Counted from the first letter of the stretch, positions 12,430 to 23,542 are shown. The stretch: 64,000 nucleotides of DNA from Anthonomus grandis grandis (GCF_022605725.1 NC_065547.1:7047167-7111166); one strand, 5' to 3'. Numbers and translations: made by a program. Notes: generated by a model from the letters alone, not told the origin.

Positions 12430-13467
12430 TAGACTTTTTGTTTCAATTTGTTGCATAGAAGCAACATACGGAGTTGAGGGTTGCTTTTACTATCAAATTG
12501 AAGGTAAAATTTTTCTCCACCTTCTGTACATTTAACACTTTTTTCTTTGATGTTTTCGAGTTATTTCAAAACGAAAATTTTTTGAATTTTTTGATAATTT
12601 TTTTAGGGTGTCAACATTTTTTTACATAGTCGATATATTAATATACGCGTCTTTTTGAGAGCTATAACTTTGCTATTTAAACAAAATTCGTGGGATTGTT
12701 GCCAAGACAGTTAATAATTTAAAACCAATTTTTTAAGACTTCACCCCCTTTTTACACCCTCTAAATCAACTCGGATAAATTCGGTACTGAAGAAGAAAAA
12801 ATAGCTCGTAAAATAGATTGGTTTGATTGCAAACAAAAACTGAGACCCTTACAATGGAACTGGGTCATTTTTGTTTGGTTTTTAGTTTCTTAAATATTAA
12901 AACAATGAAAACCTTTTTAATATTTTCCACAGTTGTTTGGTTTCCTTCGAAAAATTTTAAAATATAAACATAAACAGAAATCGATATTATTAAAGCTGCC
13001 AACTGTCAAACAAATTCTAAGGAAATCAACCAAAGCGTTTCCGAATGTTTAGGTAATTGAACGGCAACCTGAAATCTACCGACAAATTTTTGATTAACCA
13101 GTTAATTCAACCGGTGACTTAATGGTGAATTTAGAAAAGTGCCCATATTAACTTGCTATTGAATTTGATCCACTTTCTCTACAATTGGTTTGACATTGGA
13201 TGCCTTTAGGTTTAATGGATGAATTCGGTACTGAAGAAGAAAAAATAGATCTGTTTTTTCTGAACAATTTAACTCATGGAGTCAAAGTTGTAAGGGCAAA
13301 GGGGTGGCGTCAATCCAAGACCATCCCCTAAAAAAACCCCTCGGAATTTTTGTTAGCATTTTTGGTTTTTGCACTCTCGCAACCCATACGACTTATTGTC
13401 AAAATTTCATCCTCTATCTAATTTTTGCATCTATTCGACCATTTCTAATGACAGCACGACTGTACTA
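12430..13467 (-). repeat. Right terminal inverted repeat arm with internal insertion
   Basis: This is the reverse-complement partner of 11082-11720. Continuity is broken by 12805-13217, which the left arm lacks. The arm ends in CGACTGTACTA, the inverse of the left terminus. Its outer 113 bases are also part of the perfect palindrome at 13355-13702. Confidence 0.75.
12774..13249. repeat. Insertion of about 413 bases flanked by a direct repeat of about 31 bases
   Basis: The sequence around AATTCGGTACTGAAGAAG occurs at 12774-12804 and again at 13218-13249 with one difference. The intervening block is missing from the opposite arm, so it was added after the arms formed. No inverted ends, poly(A) or coding frame were seen in the insert. 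It may be a retroposed piece, a filler insertion or the product of a tandem event. Confidence 0.6.
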
Positions 13468-13702
13468 GCTAGTAAGAGCTTTTTTTGAAAATAACTTTGC
13501 TCAAAGATGGATTGAGCACGGACATTAGGATAGGTCCGTGCTCAATCCATCTTTGAGCAAAGTTATTTTCAAAAAAAGCTCTTACTAGCTAGTACAGTCG
13601 TGCTGTCATTAGAAATGGTCGAATAGATGCAAAAATTAGATAGAGGATGAAATTTTGACAATAAGTCGTATGGGTTGCGAGAGTGCAAAAACCAAAAATG
13701 CT
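13355..13702. repeat. Perfect inverted repeat, 169-base arms around a 10-base centre
   Basis: 13355-13523 and 13534-13702 are exact reverse complements by base-by-base reading, around the centre ATTAGGATAG. The left arm contains the outer end of the right TIR arm plus 56 bases beyond it. The right arm therefore presents a second copy of the element terminus (TAGTACAGTCGTGCTGT near 13590) in the opposite orientation. The absence of any mismatch, in a neighbourhood where other repeat copies are 10-25 percent diverged, marks it as very recent or as an assembly artefact. Confidence 0.9.
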
Positions 13703-13902
13703 GGTGGGTTAGGTACCTATCAAATGGCCTCCACGGTCCCCCGATCTCTCGATTTTAGATTTTTTTTATGGGGGTATATACAAGATCAAATGTATAAAAG
13801 ACAATGAGACAAATAATTATTTTGAATGCTATTCAAAGGGTTACAAAGATGTGCCAATTTTGTATCAGAGAAGATGGTGGTCATTTTCAACATCTCTTGT
13901 AA
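13703..13902 (+). pseudogene. Tc1/mariner/IS630-like transposase pseudogene, 3' part
   Basis: The plus-strand translation starting GWVGTYQMASTVPRSLDF, then FFLWGYIQDQMYK, matches the family's C-terminal block, which usually reads like WPPRSPDLTPLDFFLWG. A second frame then gives IQRVTKMCQFCIREDGGHFQHLL followed by TAA at 13900-13902, which resembles the usual GGHFEHLL end. This is the continuation of the pseudogene that stops at 11081. A short stretch between the two halves, about 15 residues by family comparison, is missing. The third catalytic acid lies in the degraded LDFFLWG region. The gene is non-functional. Confidence 0.8.
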
Positions 13903-15569
13903 AAATATTGTTTTGTTATATGGCTGTTTACTTATAGTGTTTATTAAATTTATATATTTGTTTTTTATGTTTTTTTATTATAAAAAAAATAAGATTGATG
14001 CAATTCCCCATTCATTGTTATTAATGTGTAACTTTTTATTTGTCTATTATTGTTATTCATTACCTACTATTAAATTATGCATTTAATTTAGAAAATTGTT
14101 AGTCATTTGCGTACTTTTAAAAATAAGTCCATACTGTTATATATTTTTGAAAAGGTAAATTTTTTTCTATTTTAGGGTTTTTTGATTAATGCACAAGTAC
14201 TAGGCATACATTTAGCATATATTAAGTTTTTTCTTACTTCTAACGACTCTAAATTAAAATTAAAGACTACATTAAAGATCAATTTCATTACTAATCTTAA
14301 ACTTTTTTTCAGGTATGTACAAATAACCCTCCAAGCCTAAAACTCCAAAATTTATCATCCGAGGGTAAGTTATTAACACCCCAATAAAAATCAAACCTCA
14401 CATTTTAAAAATAAATCGAGTAATCTTCTTTAAAGCCTATAGGAGAACCCTTAGAGAGGAAAAAAGATGACAGCTAAACGACCGTCTCGGATAATTTTCA
14501 GCCGTTGGAGTTGCCCAATTTTCTAATAACCAGATTCGAGAACCCATAAAAGAGATTAAAGGGGGTATAAAATTGACTTTTTCTCATCCCCCTCGCGGCT
14601 TCTTAAGTGTCAAACTTTCCCACTGAAAATTTAATCATTTTCGGTTTTTTGTCACTTAAAAATAAGTTTCCCCGAGCAATATGGATAAATAATTTCTTTC
14701 GGGGTGTAGGTTTAAAGTTAAATTACCCTAAAATTCAAATAGGGTCAAATTTAACCTCTCCCAGTTTGCACGTGAATTTCTTATATAATTATTTATTTTG
14801 ATAAGTATGTTTAGAAGTAGGTTTTCTAAAGCACCAAGGTAATATGGACAAATATTTTTTTCGGAGTGTGTTTTTTAAAGTTAAATCACCCATAAATCAA
14901 AAAGAGAGAGTCAACACTACGCTTTTTAAACTTAGGGAGAAAAATAAAGGAATTTTCACTTAAATCGAGAAATTAATCCCCGTCCGGAAGTTTTTCCGAG
15001 GAAAACAAAAAGCCACTTAAACCACGCCAAAAAGTACTTTAAATACTTAAAAAGAGCGACCACTTTTCCCATCAGAGTTTAATTTAATCGCGTCCCACTC
15101 GATCGTCGTAAAAGGAAATTATCCCTTTTCGAGGATAGTTTTTGTTTCTTGTGGATTTCTAGTTCTTTACCTTTCGAGTGGAAGGGAACCCTCCTCCTTC
15201 TGCCCCGTTGGTTTATTTTATACGATCCCCCCTTTAAATCCTTATCGGTAAAAAGATTGCTTTGCCGCCGCCTTAGGATTATCTCTAATGGTTCCAAACA
15301 TGATTGCATTAATGACATTTTGCTTTAGGGTAGTTTTTTTATTCTTCTTTTCCTTACTTTGGCTGTTTTAGAAGAAAATTTCAACCGTCTTAAATAATAG
15401 GAAAGTAAATTTTGAGAAAAGTTTAATTGGCTTATATAGTATTTCGAAAATTCTATTTAATTCTAAAAAATATCGAGTTTTAATTGATTTTTTCTTTGGA
15501 CCCTAAATTTTCCTTAAAGTTTCCAATCTCTTCAAAACTATATGAAGTATAACCTTATAAGTGGTTCCA
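13903..15569. other. No gene recognised; AT-rich, then a GC-richer island
   Basis: 13903-14330 is T-rich with no structure. 14330-15350 is less AT-rich and contains short frames on both strands, such as 15079-15318 on minus, which is rich in Arg and Lys. None has a recognisable domain. Two partly similar blocks near 14660-14770 and 14830-14940 (both with a word like gagcaatatggataaat, then ttcggggtgt, then ttaaa) suggest a diverged duplication. Confidence 0.35.
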
Positions 15570-16610
15570 ATGGACCTAGAATATCCAGGATATTTAATTT
15601 GGTTGGACACTTTTTTCAGCCTTTTTTAAAAAAACAAACAAAAAAATTTACTTGAAAAATCTGAAAAAGCACATAAATCAAAAACCAGATTAGGCAGACA
15701 TTTGTAAATTCATACATAGAGTCTGCAATTAATTTGATTGAATAGCTATTTTAGTGTTTTCCAAAAAAAAAACAAAGAAAAGAACAAAAAAAAAAGAAAA
15801 AAAAATAATAATAATAATAATAAATGTCTTTATTAAAAAAAATACAATTTTAAGAGGAAAGGTACATTTCTCAAAAGGCGAAGACAGCTACTTAACATTA
15901 ACCCTAAACTTTCTTTAATTAACTAGATTAATTAATAAATTTCATTTAACAATTTTTTAATTTTTTTAGATTAACAATTAATAAATACGATATAATCTAA
16001 TCGCATAATATTAACAGGCTATACCTCAATAACGTCTTGCTGAGAACTAAAATGCTACTATTTCTTTTTCTAACTATTTCTTTAATTTTTTTGCGAAATG
16101 TAAAAATATTTTTTAAATTAAAATGTTTGATATACTTATTATACAATGATACTATATCATATGTAAAACAAGGTTGAAAAATTGCCTTGTGATGATTCGG
16201 CATAGAAAGAGTATTAAATCTAATAAGTACTTTATGAACATCTTGTCAGAACAATAATTTGGATAATATTTTTGGAATATAAGTAATATTTTTTTTAATT
16301 CAATTTTTTCCTAAAAAATTTTAAAAAGCTTATGAGTCAAAAACCAGACTAGATAGACATTTGAAAGTTGTTACACAAATCCTTTGGGTAATTTTGTTGG
16401 ACATCTACAGCATTTTTCAAAACAATAAACAAAAAATCTTATTTTTTTTTTAATTCATATTTTTCCTAATTAATCTCAAAAAGCTCATAAATTAAAAACC
16501 ATACTGGGCAGACATTTAAAAATTGGTACACAGATTCTCCACTTAATTTGGTTGGACACATTTGTTACCGTTTTCAAAGAAAAAAATTAAAAAAAAATTC
16601 AAGTTTCTCC
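15570..16610. repeat. Tandem array, unit about 150-170 bases, interrupted by a retrotransposon fragment
   Basis: Three copies are visible at about 15600-15790, 16290-16440 and 16440-16610. Each carries in order a box like TCCTAAAAAATCT, then AAAGCTCATAAATCAAAAACC, then GGCAGACATTTG, then a TTTGGTTGGACAC box. Copies 1 and 2 are separated by a non-LTR 3' fragment at about 15800-16262, so the array is older than that insertion. Confidence 0.65.
15800..16262 (-). mobile_element. 3' end fragment of a non-LTR retrotransposon
   Basis: The plus strand begins with an AAT microsatellite (15805-15823), then ATGTCTTTATTAAAAAAA and a GGCGAAGAC box, as in the 3' end of the element at 19986-24786. The minus-strand frame at 15997-16203 (FNLKNIFTFRKKIKEIVRK) looks like the extreme C-terminus of an RT protein. 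Only the last few hundred bases were integrated. It is related to the 20-25 kb element but not identical. Confidence 0.7.
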
Positions 16611-17429
16611 TAAAAAAAACAGAAACGTTGGAGTTAAGGGAATTCAAGACGTAGTTTTCATATAATCACGTTCTCGAAAGTTAAATATTTTGCACTTTTT
16701 AAGTACCCCAGGCATAGAATTTCTTTTTTAAATGACGTTTACTATAAAAATGGCTTCCTTTCATCTTATATATTATAAAATTGGGTTATAAGGGGATCTA
16801 AGTAAAACTTTAGATTATCTAGAACAGAGTACCGTTGAAGTTTTGGAAGTTTTCTCCTAAACGTTATTTAAAGTTATGGTCAAAAATCATCTAAGAAACA
16901 AACAATATTTAACAAATAGACGATATATATAAAGGCGACCTATATAAATTGCTTTTTTTTTGTTTGGAGATTTCAATAATTATAAATTTGAAATTTTCCA
17001 TAGTTTTTGAGAAAATTTATTTTTTTGATTGAAGGTTTTTCATGATTTTTTTCCACAGTATGGAAGATGAAATAAAAATTTATTTCTCCATAGGTAGCTC
17101 TTATTATTGTAAATAACTTTTATATTAAAAATTTTCCTTCAGCACCTATAAAATTTGTTTAAAAAAGTTAAATTAATTTAAAAAAAAATAAAATAAATAT
17201 TAATTCCAGGGTTAAGCGACCACAACAAAAAAATGCCTACTTCTTTTGTAATTAATTAAAAAAAAAATGTTAGAACCTTTTTTGCAAAAAACTCATCAGC
17301 TCTTATATGAAACTATACCAATAATATCGATACATGACTTTTTAAGATACCTTGATTTTTGTAAAGCCTTTGACAATATTAAGATTTTTTCAAATTATTG
17401 AAAAACTACTCACTTACTCCAGAACGGTT
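16611..17429. repeat. Tandem or dispersed repeat family S2, left side
   Basis: 16970-17140 (a box like TTTCAATAATTATAAATTTG, a T-rich stretch, an ACAGTATGGAAGATGAAAT box, then CTCTTATTATTGTAAATAAC) recurs at 25630-25790 and 26560-26730. 17280-17430 (ACTCATCAGCTC, then AATATCGATACATGACTTTTT, then AAAGCCTTTGACAAT, then ACTACTCACTTACTCCAGAAC) recurs at about 25080-25280 and 25320-25450. The retrotransposon cluster to the right sits between these copies. Confidence 0.65.
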
Positions 17430-17985
17430 GGATTTAAATAAATAATATCTTTATTTAGCAAAAAAGCTACATTCAATAAAAACATAAATAAAAAAAGAGT
17501 AAAAGTATAAGTTGGCTATAACTGTATCAGGACATTCCGGTTTGTCCATGGATGGTCTCGGTAATCCAGAAACAACATCCCGGTTCCAGAAATATCCTGT
17601 CAGAGGTAGACCATAAATTAAAACTAGACTTAACCTAAACATTATTTTCTTTCCCCACTAATTAAAAGCACAATTAATTGATGTTTGCCTTATAATAATA
17701 AAAATAATGTCGACTCAGGTGGATCGAGTCGGTTCGGTTGCAAGCAGCCGATTAACACACATTTGGAGTTTGGTTGACCTTGCTGACCAGACACATTGGT
17801 CCCCCCGTGTAACACTTATAAATGCTTCGATAGTTCCAAGAAGCTGCAACCAGTATCCCGGTTGGCCCAAAAATACCCAGTTAACGGATAAACCCTCAAT
17901 TAAGATGATGATTGGAGCGGAAACAATGCATACTATAGTAAAACTTAACAAACTACCTAATTAAAATAACATAACAAACACAATA

Positions 17986-18651
17986 TTACTTATTCATAAT
18001 AAATTCTCTCAAGAACCCTCTGAATTGATTCAAAGTAATACAATTTTTGATGTTAGCAGGCAAGTTGTTAAATATAATTAAACCTCTGTATAGAACTGAA
18101 TTATGCATTTGGGTTGTGTTACATCTGTCGATCAGTATGAAGTCTATACGATTTCTCGTATTATAGTTATGTATATCTCCAAAAACTCTTAATTTATTAT
18201 AAATATAATCGGGGAGCATCTGATGTTTTAATTTAAAAATAAACAAATAGACGTTATACAAAATTCTTTAATGTACAGACAACATATCTAGGACACCCAA
18301 CATAGAGACAATAGGCGTGTAACGATTACAATTTAGAATCAGTCTCATAGCCCTATTTTGATTCTGAATTCTTTCCAGTTGGTCAATTTTATACTGTGGC
18401 AAGTTAAAAAATAATGTTGAACAGAACTGTAAATAAGGAAGACCGATGACGTTGTGAAGTTTTAATTCGATGTACATTGATAAATTTTTTCCAATTCTTG
18501 TGATAAATCCAACTTCTTTTGAAAACTTTCTCATTACATAATCTGCATGAGCATGGAAATTCAGATTGGCATCGAAATTTGTTCCCAAATATTTAATTTC
18601 TTTGGCATACAAAGTACTTTCCCCATTCACAGAAATCTGTATATTGCCCAT
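17986..18651 (-). pseudogene. RT thumb and C-terminal segment of the element above
   Basis: This is one reading frame with a single stop at about 18268. It carries the IKYLGTNFDANLNFHAHADY box typical of the region after the catalytic motif, then QIDQLERIQNQN-like sequence, and ends with a FNNLPANIKNC block near the C-terminus. The last residues are FRGFLREFIMNK before TAA near 17986. Confidence 0.8.
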
Positions 18652-18977
18652 GTCGATAGAACTTAATCTAGATCTCTTGCCAAATATACAAAAATTGGAT
18701 TTACTTCAATTTAAACTTAGTTTATTTCTACAAAGCCAGATGAATAAGTTAATGAGTTCAACGTTCATTACCTGTTGCAGTTGATGAATGTCTTTACCCA
18801 CCACATATAACATTGTATCGTCCGTAAACAACACCATATTACACCCCCCGCACTACCTCCACCATATCGTTGACATACAATAAAAATAGCAAGGGGCCCA
18901 AGACCGTTCCCTGCGGCACATCATGCTTTACGTTAACACTTTCAGATGAACTATTTTTGTACATGATTCGCTGAACT

Positions 18978-19544
18978 CTACCACTTAAGATAAGATTGAA
19001 ATGACTTCAATACATTATGTTTAAGGCCTGACCGTTCTAATTTCGTAATAAACATTTCTCTACTCACGGTTTCAAATGCTCTCTTAAAATCCAAAAACAC
19101 AGCAAGTACTAGATTATCAGAGTCAAGGGCCCTGAGAAAATTATCAACTATATTAATAATGACAGACTCACATGAATGATTCTCACGGAACCCCGATTGG
19201 TTAGGTACAACTATTTTATTTATATTACAATGTTCGAGCTGTTCCATAACACATACTTCAAGGAGCTTCTCATAAATAGGTACGGTGTTAATTGGCCGAA
19301 ATTCATTACACAATTTAGTGTCTTGTACTTTTGGAATAGGAACAACAGTAGAAAGTTTCCAGGCTTGCGGAAAAACCCCAGTACTTAAGGATGTATTGAT
19401 AATATCCAAAAGACGATCACCCACAACATAAGCAACATCGTAAAGAACCTGCTTAGAAATGCCACTATCCCCACCACCAACTTTTTTTAGACTTTTTTTA
19501 GACTGCATTTGGGAGCAAATGCAGGAAAGGGATCGATTATACAT
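18978..19544 (-). pseudogene. RT N-terminal segment of the element above
   Basis: The translation contains FPQAWKLSTVVPIPK, FRPINTVPIYEKLLE, QSGFRENHSCESVI and FLDFKRAFETVSREM, the usual order of RT blocks 0, 1, 2 and A in Jockey/I-type elements. The first catalytic aspartate (LDF) is present. The frame ends near 18978, before motif B. Confidence 0.85.
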
Positions 19545-19985
19545 TTATATTATATCTTGAGTTATCTATTTTTTATCGGCATATTTCTGTTTTTGCATAA
19601 TTTTAATCCTTGGGCACATACTGTCAAGAATTGTTCTAATATCTGTGACAAAAGTATTAGCTAGTAAGTCAACACCTGAACTATTTCTATTCCAATTGCA
19701 TGTAAGCAGTTCTTCCTGAAGTTTATTGCATTTATAGGTTTTAGAACACCTAGTATATCTTACTATATCCATTGGCTGTTCCTTCGATTGATCTATAGAA
19801 ATTGATATAATAGAATGGTCACTAATTTTAGGAGTTTGATGGACTTTATGCGAAAGAGATTTGTCATTTGAAATTAAATAATCAATCAGAGTCTGACTTC
19901 TTTGGACTACTCTAGTTGGAGTCTTAATTATTTGACTAAACCCATTGGTATAAATGATACTTAATAATTTGTTACTATAAAAACA

Positions 19986-19986
<1 letters not shown>

Positions 19987-20018
<32 letters not shown>
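19987..20018. repeat. AAT microsatellite, 3' tail of the non-LTR element
   Basis: About ten perfect AAT units on the plus strand sit exactly at the 3' end of the minus-strand element. A short trinucleotide tail at this position is what target-primed insertion leaves in several insect non-LTR clades. A shorter version is at 15805-15823. Confidence 0.85.
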
Positions 20019-20336
20019 CGTCTTTTATTAAAAAAAAAACAATATATTGACAAATATTACAAATGGAAAAAAAAGGCGAAGTCTAGCCTAAGGCTACTCA
20101 AACTTAACCCTAATAAATAATAAATAAATTTCGGTAATCATACATAATAATAATAAGAAAAATAATATAAAGATGAAATATTATAAAGAAACAATTGTTC
20201 ACACCAAAAAAATACTTATACCCAACACGGAGGAGATATAAAACTCACAACCTGCACCAAAACAAGACTGTACACAAACAAATACCTCTGTATGCAATCG
20301 TAAACAACCATCATGTTACCTCTGGAGCACACCATA

Positions 20337-22108
20337 CTAGTGAGTTAAAAAATAGGAGCTCAACAGTTCTCTAAACAAATACAATCTAAATCCTGACTTA
20401 AACTTAGTAAAATTATAAAGTAGTAAATCATTGTTTGGCAAGGAATTACATGTTTTAATCGCATTATAAGTAAAAGACTTCTTGTATGTTCTTGTATTAT
20501 GTCGAGGAATAATATATTTAAATTTATTTCTGGTATTTATATCATGGACGCTCAAATTGGTTTTAAATTTATTTTTTAGAGATTTAGATATGAATTTTTA
20601 ATTAGTAATTAAACCATGCATAAAAAGACCCAAATGTTGAGTTCTACGATTTGACATATTTAACCAGTTCAACTCATTAATTTTATGTGATACGTGATCT
20701 GACTTTCTTAAATTAAAAATTAGACGAATACATGTATTCTGCACCTTTTGAATACGATATTGTTCGGCTTGACGAAGACAAGGGCCATAAATAAAATCAG
20801 CATAGTTAAAGTGGGAAAGTACAAGAGTTTCACATAACATTGCCATTAACTTGGTACCTAAAAGGTTTCTATTAGAATATAGTTGTTTAAGCGATGTAAA
20901 TGACCCTTGTAGAAGTAACTTAATATGATCGGAGAAATTAAGCTGACAATCGAGTATAACACGTAGATTACGAGCAGAATTACAAAATGGTAATATTTGG
21001 TCATCTATTTTGATTTTAATATTATTTTTTAAATATTCGTTTTGATTTCTTTTGCCAAACAGCATAAGTTTTGATTTTGATGGATTTAGTTGAAGGCCAT
21101 GTTTTTTAGAGAGATCTTTTAGGTTGTTTAGTTCATGATTGATAGTTTCGTTACAAGTAACAAAGTCTTTTGAAGAGAAGTGATAGTACAACTGGGTATC
21201 GTCAGCAAAAGCTTGTATCATTCCGACATGAAGAGAGCTTATAAGTTCAGAAGTGTAAATAATAAAGAAAAGGGGGCCAAGGATAGAGCCCTGAGGTACT
21301 CCTGATAGTATGGCACTAGACTCCGAGTACACACCATTAACAAACACTTTTTGTGACCTGTTAGAGAAGTATGATGCGATGAGTGACAGTGAGTCGACGT
21401 CGAAACCGTAATATCTTAGCTTTGCCAACAAGAGTCGATGATTTATAGTGTCAAATGCCTTGGAGTAATCTAATAGTATAAGAATACTTTTAAGTCCATG
21501 ATCCAGTGCCTCAATTATATCATCAGTTACCACAGCCAAGGCGGAAGATGTGGAATACCCCTTACGAAACCCGTTTTGCAATTCTGAGATCATACCATTA
21601 TCATTTAAATATGAGTACATCTGGCTGTATAAAATTTTCTCCATTGTTTTCGAAATGGCAGGTAAAATTGCTATAATGCGTAAGTCATTGAAGGTCTCTG
21701 GTTTTTTTGATTTTGGTAAAGGTATTCCTATTGCAGTTTTCCAACTTTGAGGAAAATAATTTTGTTCTTTGCAACTGTTAATAATATTAGTTATGTAAGG
21801 ATCAATAAATGGACTGCAATATTTTAACATAGATGATGTGATTTTATCTGTGCCACAAGCAGTAGTTTTCATGTTTTGAATAATTTTATGAACATCTTCT
21901 ATAGAACACATGGAAAGCTTAAATTTTTTCGATGCGCTGAATTTGTTGTTTTCGTAAAATTCTATAGTTTCATCACAGTCGTTAGATCTGTTGTTAAAAA
22001 ATTGAGAAAAATGCTGGTCTATTAAGTTTGGATCTGTTAAATTAGGTGATAACTTGCTATCACTTGAGCTTAGGACATTTAACGATCTTAGTGCTGACCA
22101 TGTTTTTT
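20337..22108 (-). pseudogene. ORF2 reverse transcriptase region of the 20-25 kb element
   Basis: The main frame 20598-21911 is 437 residues. RT block 1 reads FNDLRIIAILPAISK. Motif A is LDYSKAFDTINH (about residues 147-158), motif B is GVPQGSILGPLFF (204-216), the catalytic FADDTQLYY follows (235-243), and then LQLNPSKSKLMLFG. After a TAA at about 20598 the same frame continues through NTRNKFKYIIPRHNTRTYKK to a terminal stop near 20337. Upstream of the first methionine the frame is open back to about 22110, where it changes relative to the endonuclease. All catalytic aspartates are present, so decay is slight. This is the reverse transcriptase that would make cDNA from the element RNA. Confidence 0.9.
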
Positions 22109-23542
22109 TTATGTTTTTTTGTCTAGAAATAAAATTGAGATAGGCTTTTTTTTTTCGGATCTCAGTACAGAAACTGTAAAATTACGTAGTTTTTTGTACC
22201 AGTCCCAATCTTGAGGTCCTTTAGTACGCTTACATTTTTGTAAGGCTTTATCTCGCTCCTTCATGACAGCCTTCAAATTTTCTGTTAGCCACGGAGCATG
22301 AGGTTTTGTCACTCTAGATTCTTTAAAGGGAGCATGAATATCAATAAGTCTGTTTAAAAAATTAGTAAAAAGAAGTAATTTTTTGTCTATATCGTTCTCA
22401 TAAACAATGTCCATCCAAGGCAAATTGTAGAGGTCGGACAAAAAATCATTTAAAACAAAACCTTTAAAACAACGATACGTAACAAGTTTTGATAAAGGTT
22501 TATTAGATTTTAGTTTTAAGTCAATAAAAACGAGTCTGCGATCAGAGATTGTATCGGCAGAGAGTGTACCAGAGGATGCAACTAATGTGGTATCACTGAT
22601 AAAAATTGGATCTATAAGCTTGCTTGAATTTTGAGTTATCCGAGTTGGTTCGTTAAGTATCTGAACAAGATTATATGAGTCAAAACAGTCAAGGACAACA
22701 TTACTAAAATCAAAAAAATTAATATTAAAGTCTCCTAAACATAATACCACATCAAAATTTGGAACAACTTCAGATAAAATGTTATCAAAATCTTTCAAAA
22801 GAGGACCTATGTTTATATTTGGGGGGTGATAAAAATTACCAATGGCAATAGAAAAAGATTTTAGCTTTATTTTTAAAAAGATATATTCAAGTTCTTTAGT
22901 TATTGGGAAATCAAATATAATTAAGTCTACATCTAAGTGATCTTTAACATAGGCACCCACACCGCCTCCTCTACCATCTCTGTTTTTTATATAAATATTA
23001 TAGCCCGGCATTTTGAAAACAGATACATCCTGACCATTAGAAAGCCAAGTTTCAAGTATTAAAAAACTGTTTTTTAATAAGTCAAAATTAAAATCCCCAA
23101 GAATAATGTTGGTGCCATGAAATCCACTAACTTGCTCTAAATATTCCCCAAGAAACTCTATAAATTTGGCATCTTGTTTCTGAGGCGAATGATTCAAAAC
23201 AGAGCACAAATATTCACCTCCACCCATAGATAGCTCAAAAGACAACAACCAGACATAATCATTAATAGATAATACAGACCCCGCCTTATATCTAATATCG
23301 TTTCTAATAAGGGCCAAGACCCCAGCTGTTCTACTGTTGTTACTAGTGCATTGCTCCAAATTGTACCCATCAATAATCAACTCACATGGTTCAATAACCG
23401 GCGTTACGTGAGTCTCACTCAAAAGCAAGATCTTAGGCCTCCAGTCATTTACTTGTAAAATAATGTTATCTTTGTTGTTTAGATAACCTTGGCAATTAAA
23501 ATAAACAATGTTGGTGTTAACTGCAATATTTAGGTCTAATGG
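22109..23542 (-). pseudogene. ORF2 endonuclease region: two partial APE-type domains fused in frame
   Basis: The frame is open from just after the TAG at 23543 and begins with a VYFNCQGYLNNKDN-like segment. Counting residues from the methionine at 23428, a first endonuclease start (LLSETHV, residues 2-8; GYNLEQC; LIRNDIRY; IILGDFNFD, 108-116) breaks off near residue 120. It runs straight into a second one (LETWLSNG, 125-132; MPGYNIY; GGGVGAYV; LGDFNINF, 231-238; EPTRITQNSSKLID; SDRR, 296-299). Each half carries its own Glu and GDFN motif. The second lacks the final catalytic His, since SDR stands where SDH is expected. The tail (APWLTENLKAVMKERDKALQK) is the usual linker before RT. The domain would nick target DNA. 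Two different endonuclease types in one ORF suggest a recombinant or template-switched copy. Confidence 0.8.

Larger units (their letters stand above)
11082..13467. mobile_element. Long-TIR DNA element with TA flanks, inserted in the transposase pseudogene
   Basis: The two ends match each other in inverted orientation: TAGTACAGTCGTGCTGT at 11082 and its complement ending at 13467. If the outer TA is the target duplication, the element itself starts GTACAGTCG, which fits Tc1/mariner-type insertion. Homology between the arms continues far inward: left about 11082-11720, right about 12430-13467, with the right arm carrying an extra block of about 440 bases. Within the arms, blocks such as the one around GAGTTGATTTAGAGGGTG (left) and its inverse (right) line up. 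Reading frames inside the arms, such as 11545-11754, are not convincing genes, so it appears non-autonomous. The central 11720-12430 shows nothing recognisable. Confidence 0.8.
17430..19985 (-). pseudogene. Non-LTR retrotransposon, 5'-truncated: endonuclease end, RT and 3' region
   Basis: Reading right to left on minus: the endonuclease C-terminus (PTRVVQRSQTLIDYLISND, then SDHSIISISID, about 19800-19980), a linker (19566-19772), then RT. The RT N-terminal part is at 18978-19544, with FRPINTVPIYEKLLE and motif A FLDFKRAFE. Motif B (DVPQGTVLGPLLFLLYVNDM) is at about 18860-18930 and the catalytic motif FTDDTMLY near 18810. The thumb and C-terminal part follow at 17986-18651. A frame change at a G run near 18845, another before 18978, and an in-frame stop near 18268 make it defective. 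The 3' untranslated part ends near 17430 with an AATAAAG signal and a TTTA-type tail. Its 5' side abuts the tail of the next element. The family is Jockey-like; another fragment of it lies at 34840-35230. Confidence 0.85.

Noticed and set aside
17707..17964. Overlapping open frames on both strands suggesting a small secreted peptide gene
   Set aside because: They lie in the 3' region of a minus-strand retrotransposon and the frames oppose each other, so they are more simply explained as untranslated element sequence.
20595..20603. TAA inside the RT frame as a recoding site
   Set aside because: The same element has a frameshift upstream, so ordinary decay explains it; no stimulatory structure was seen.
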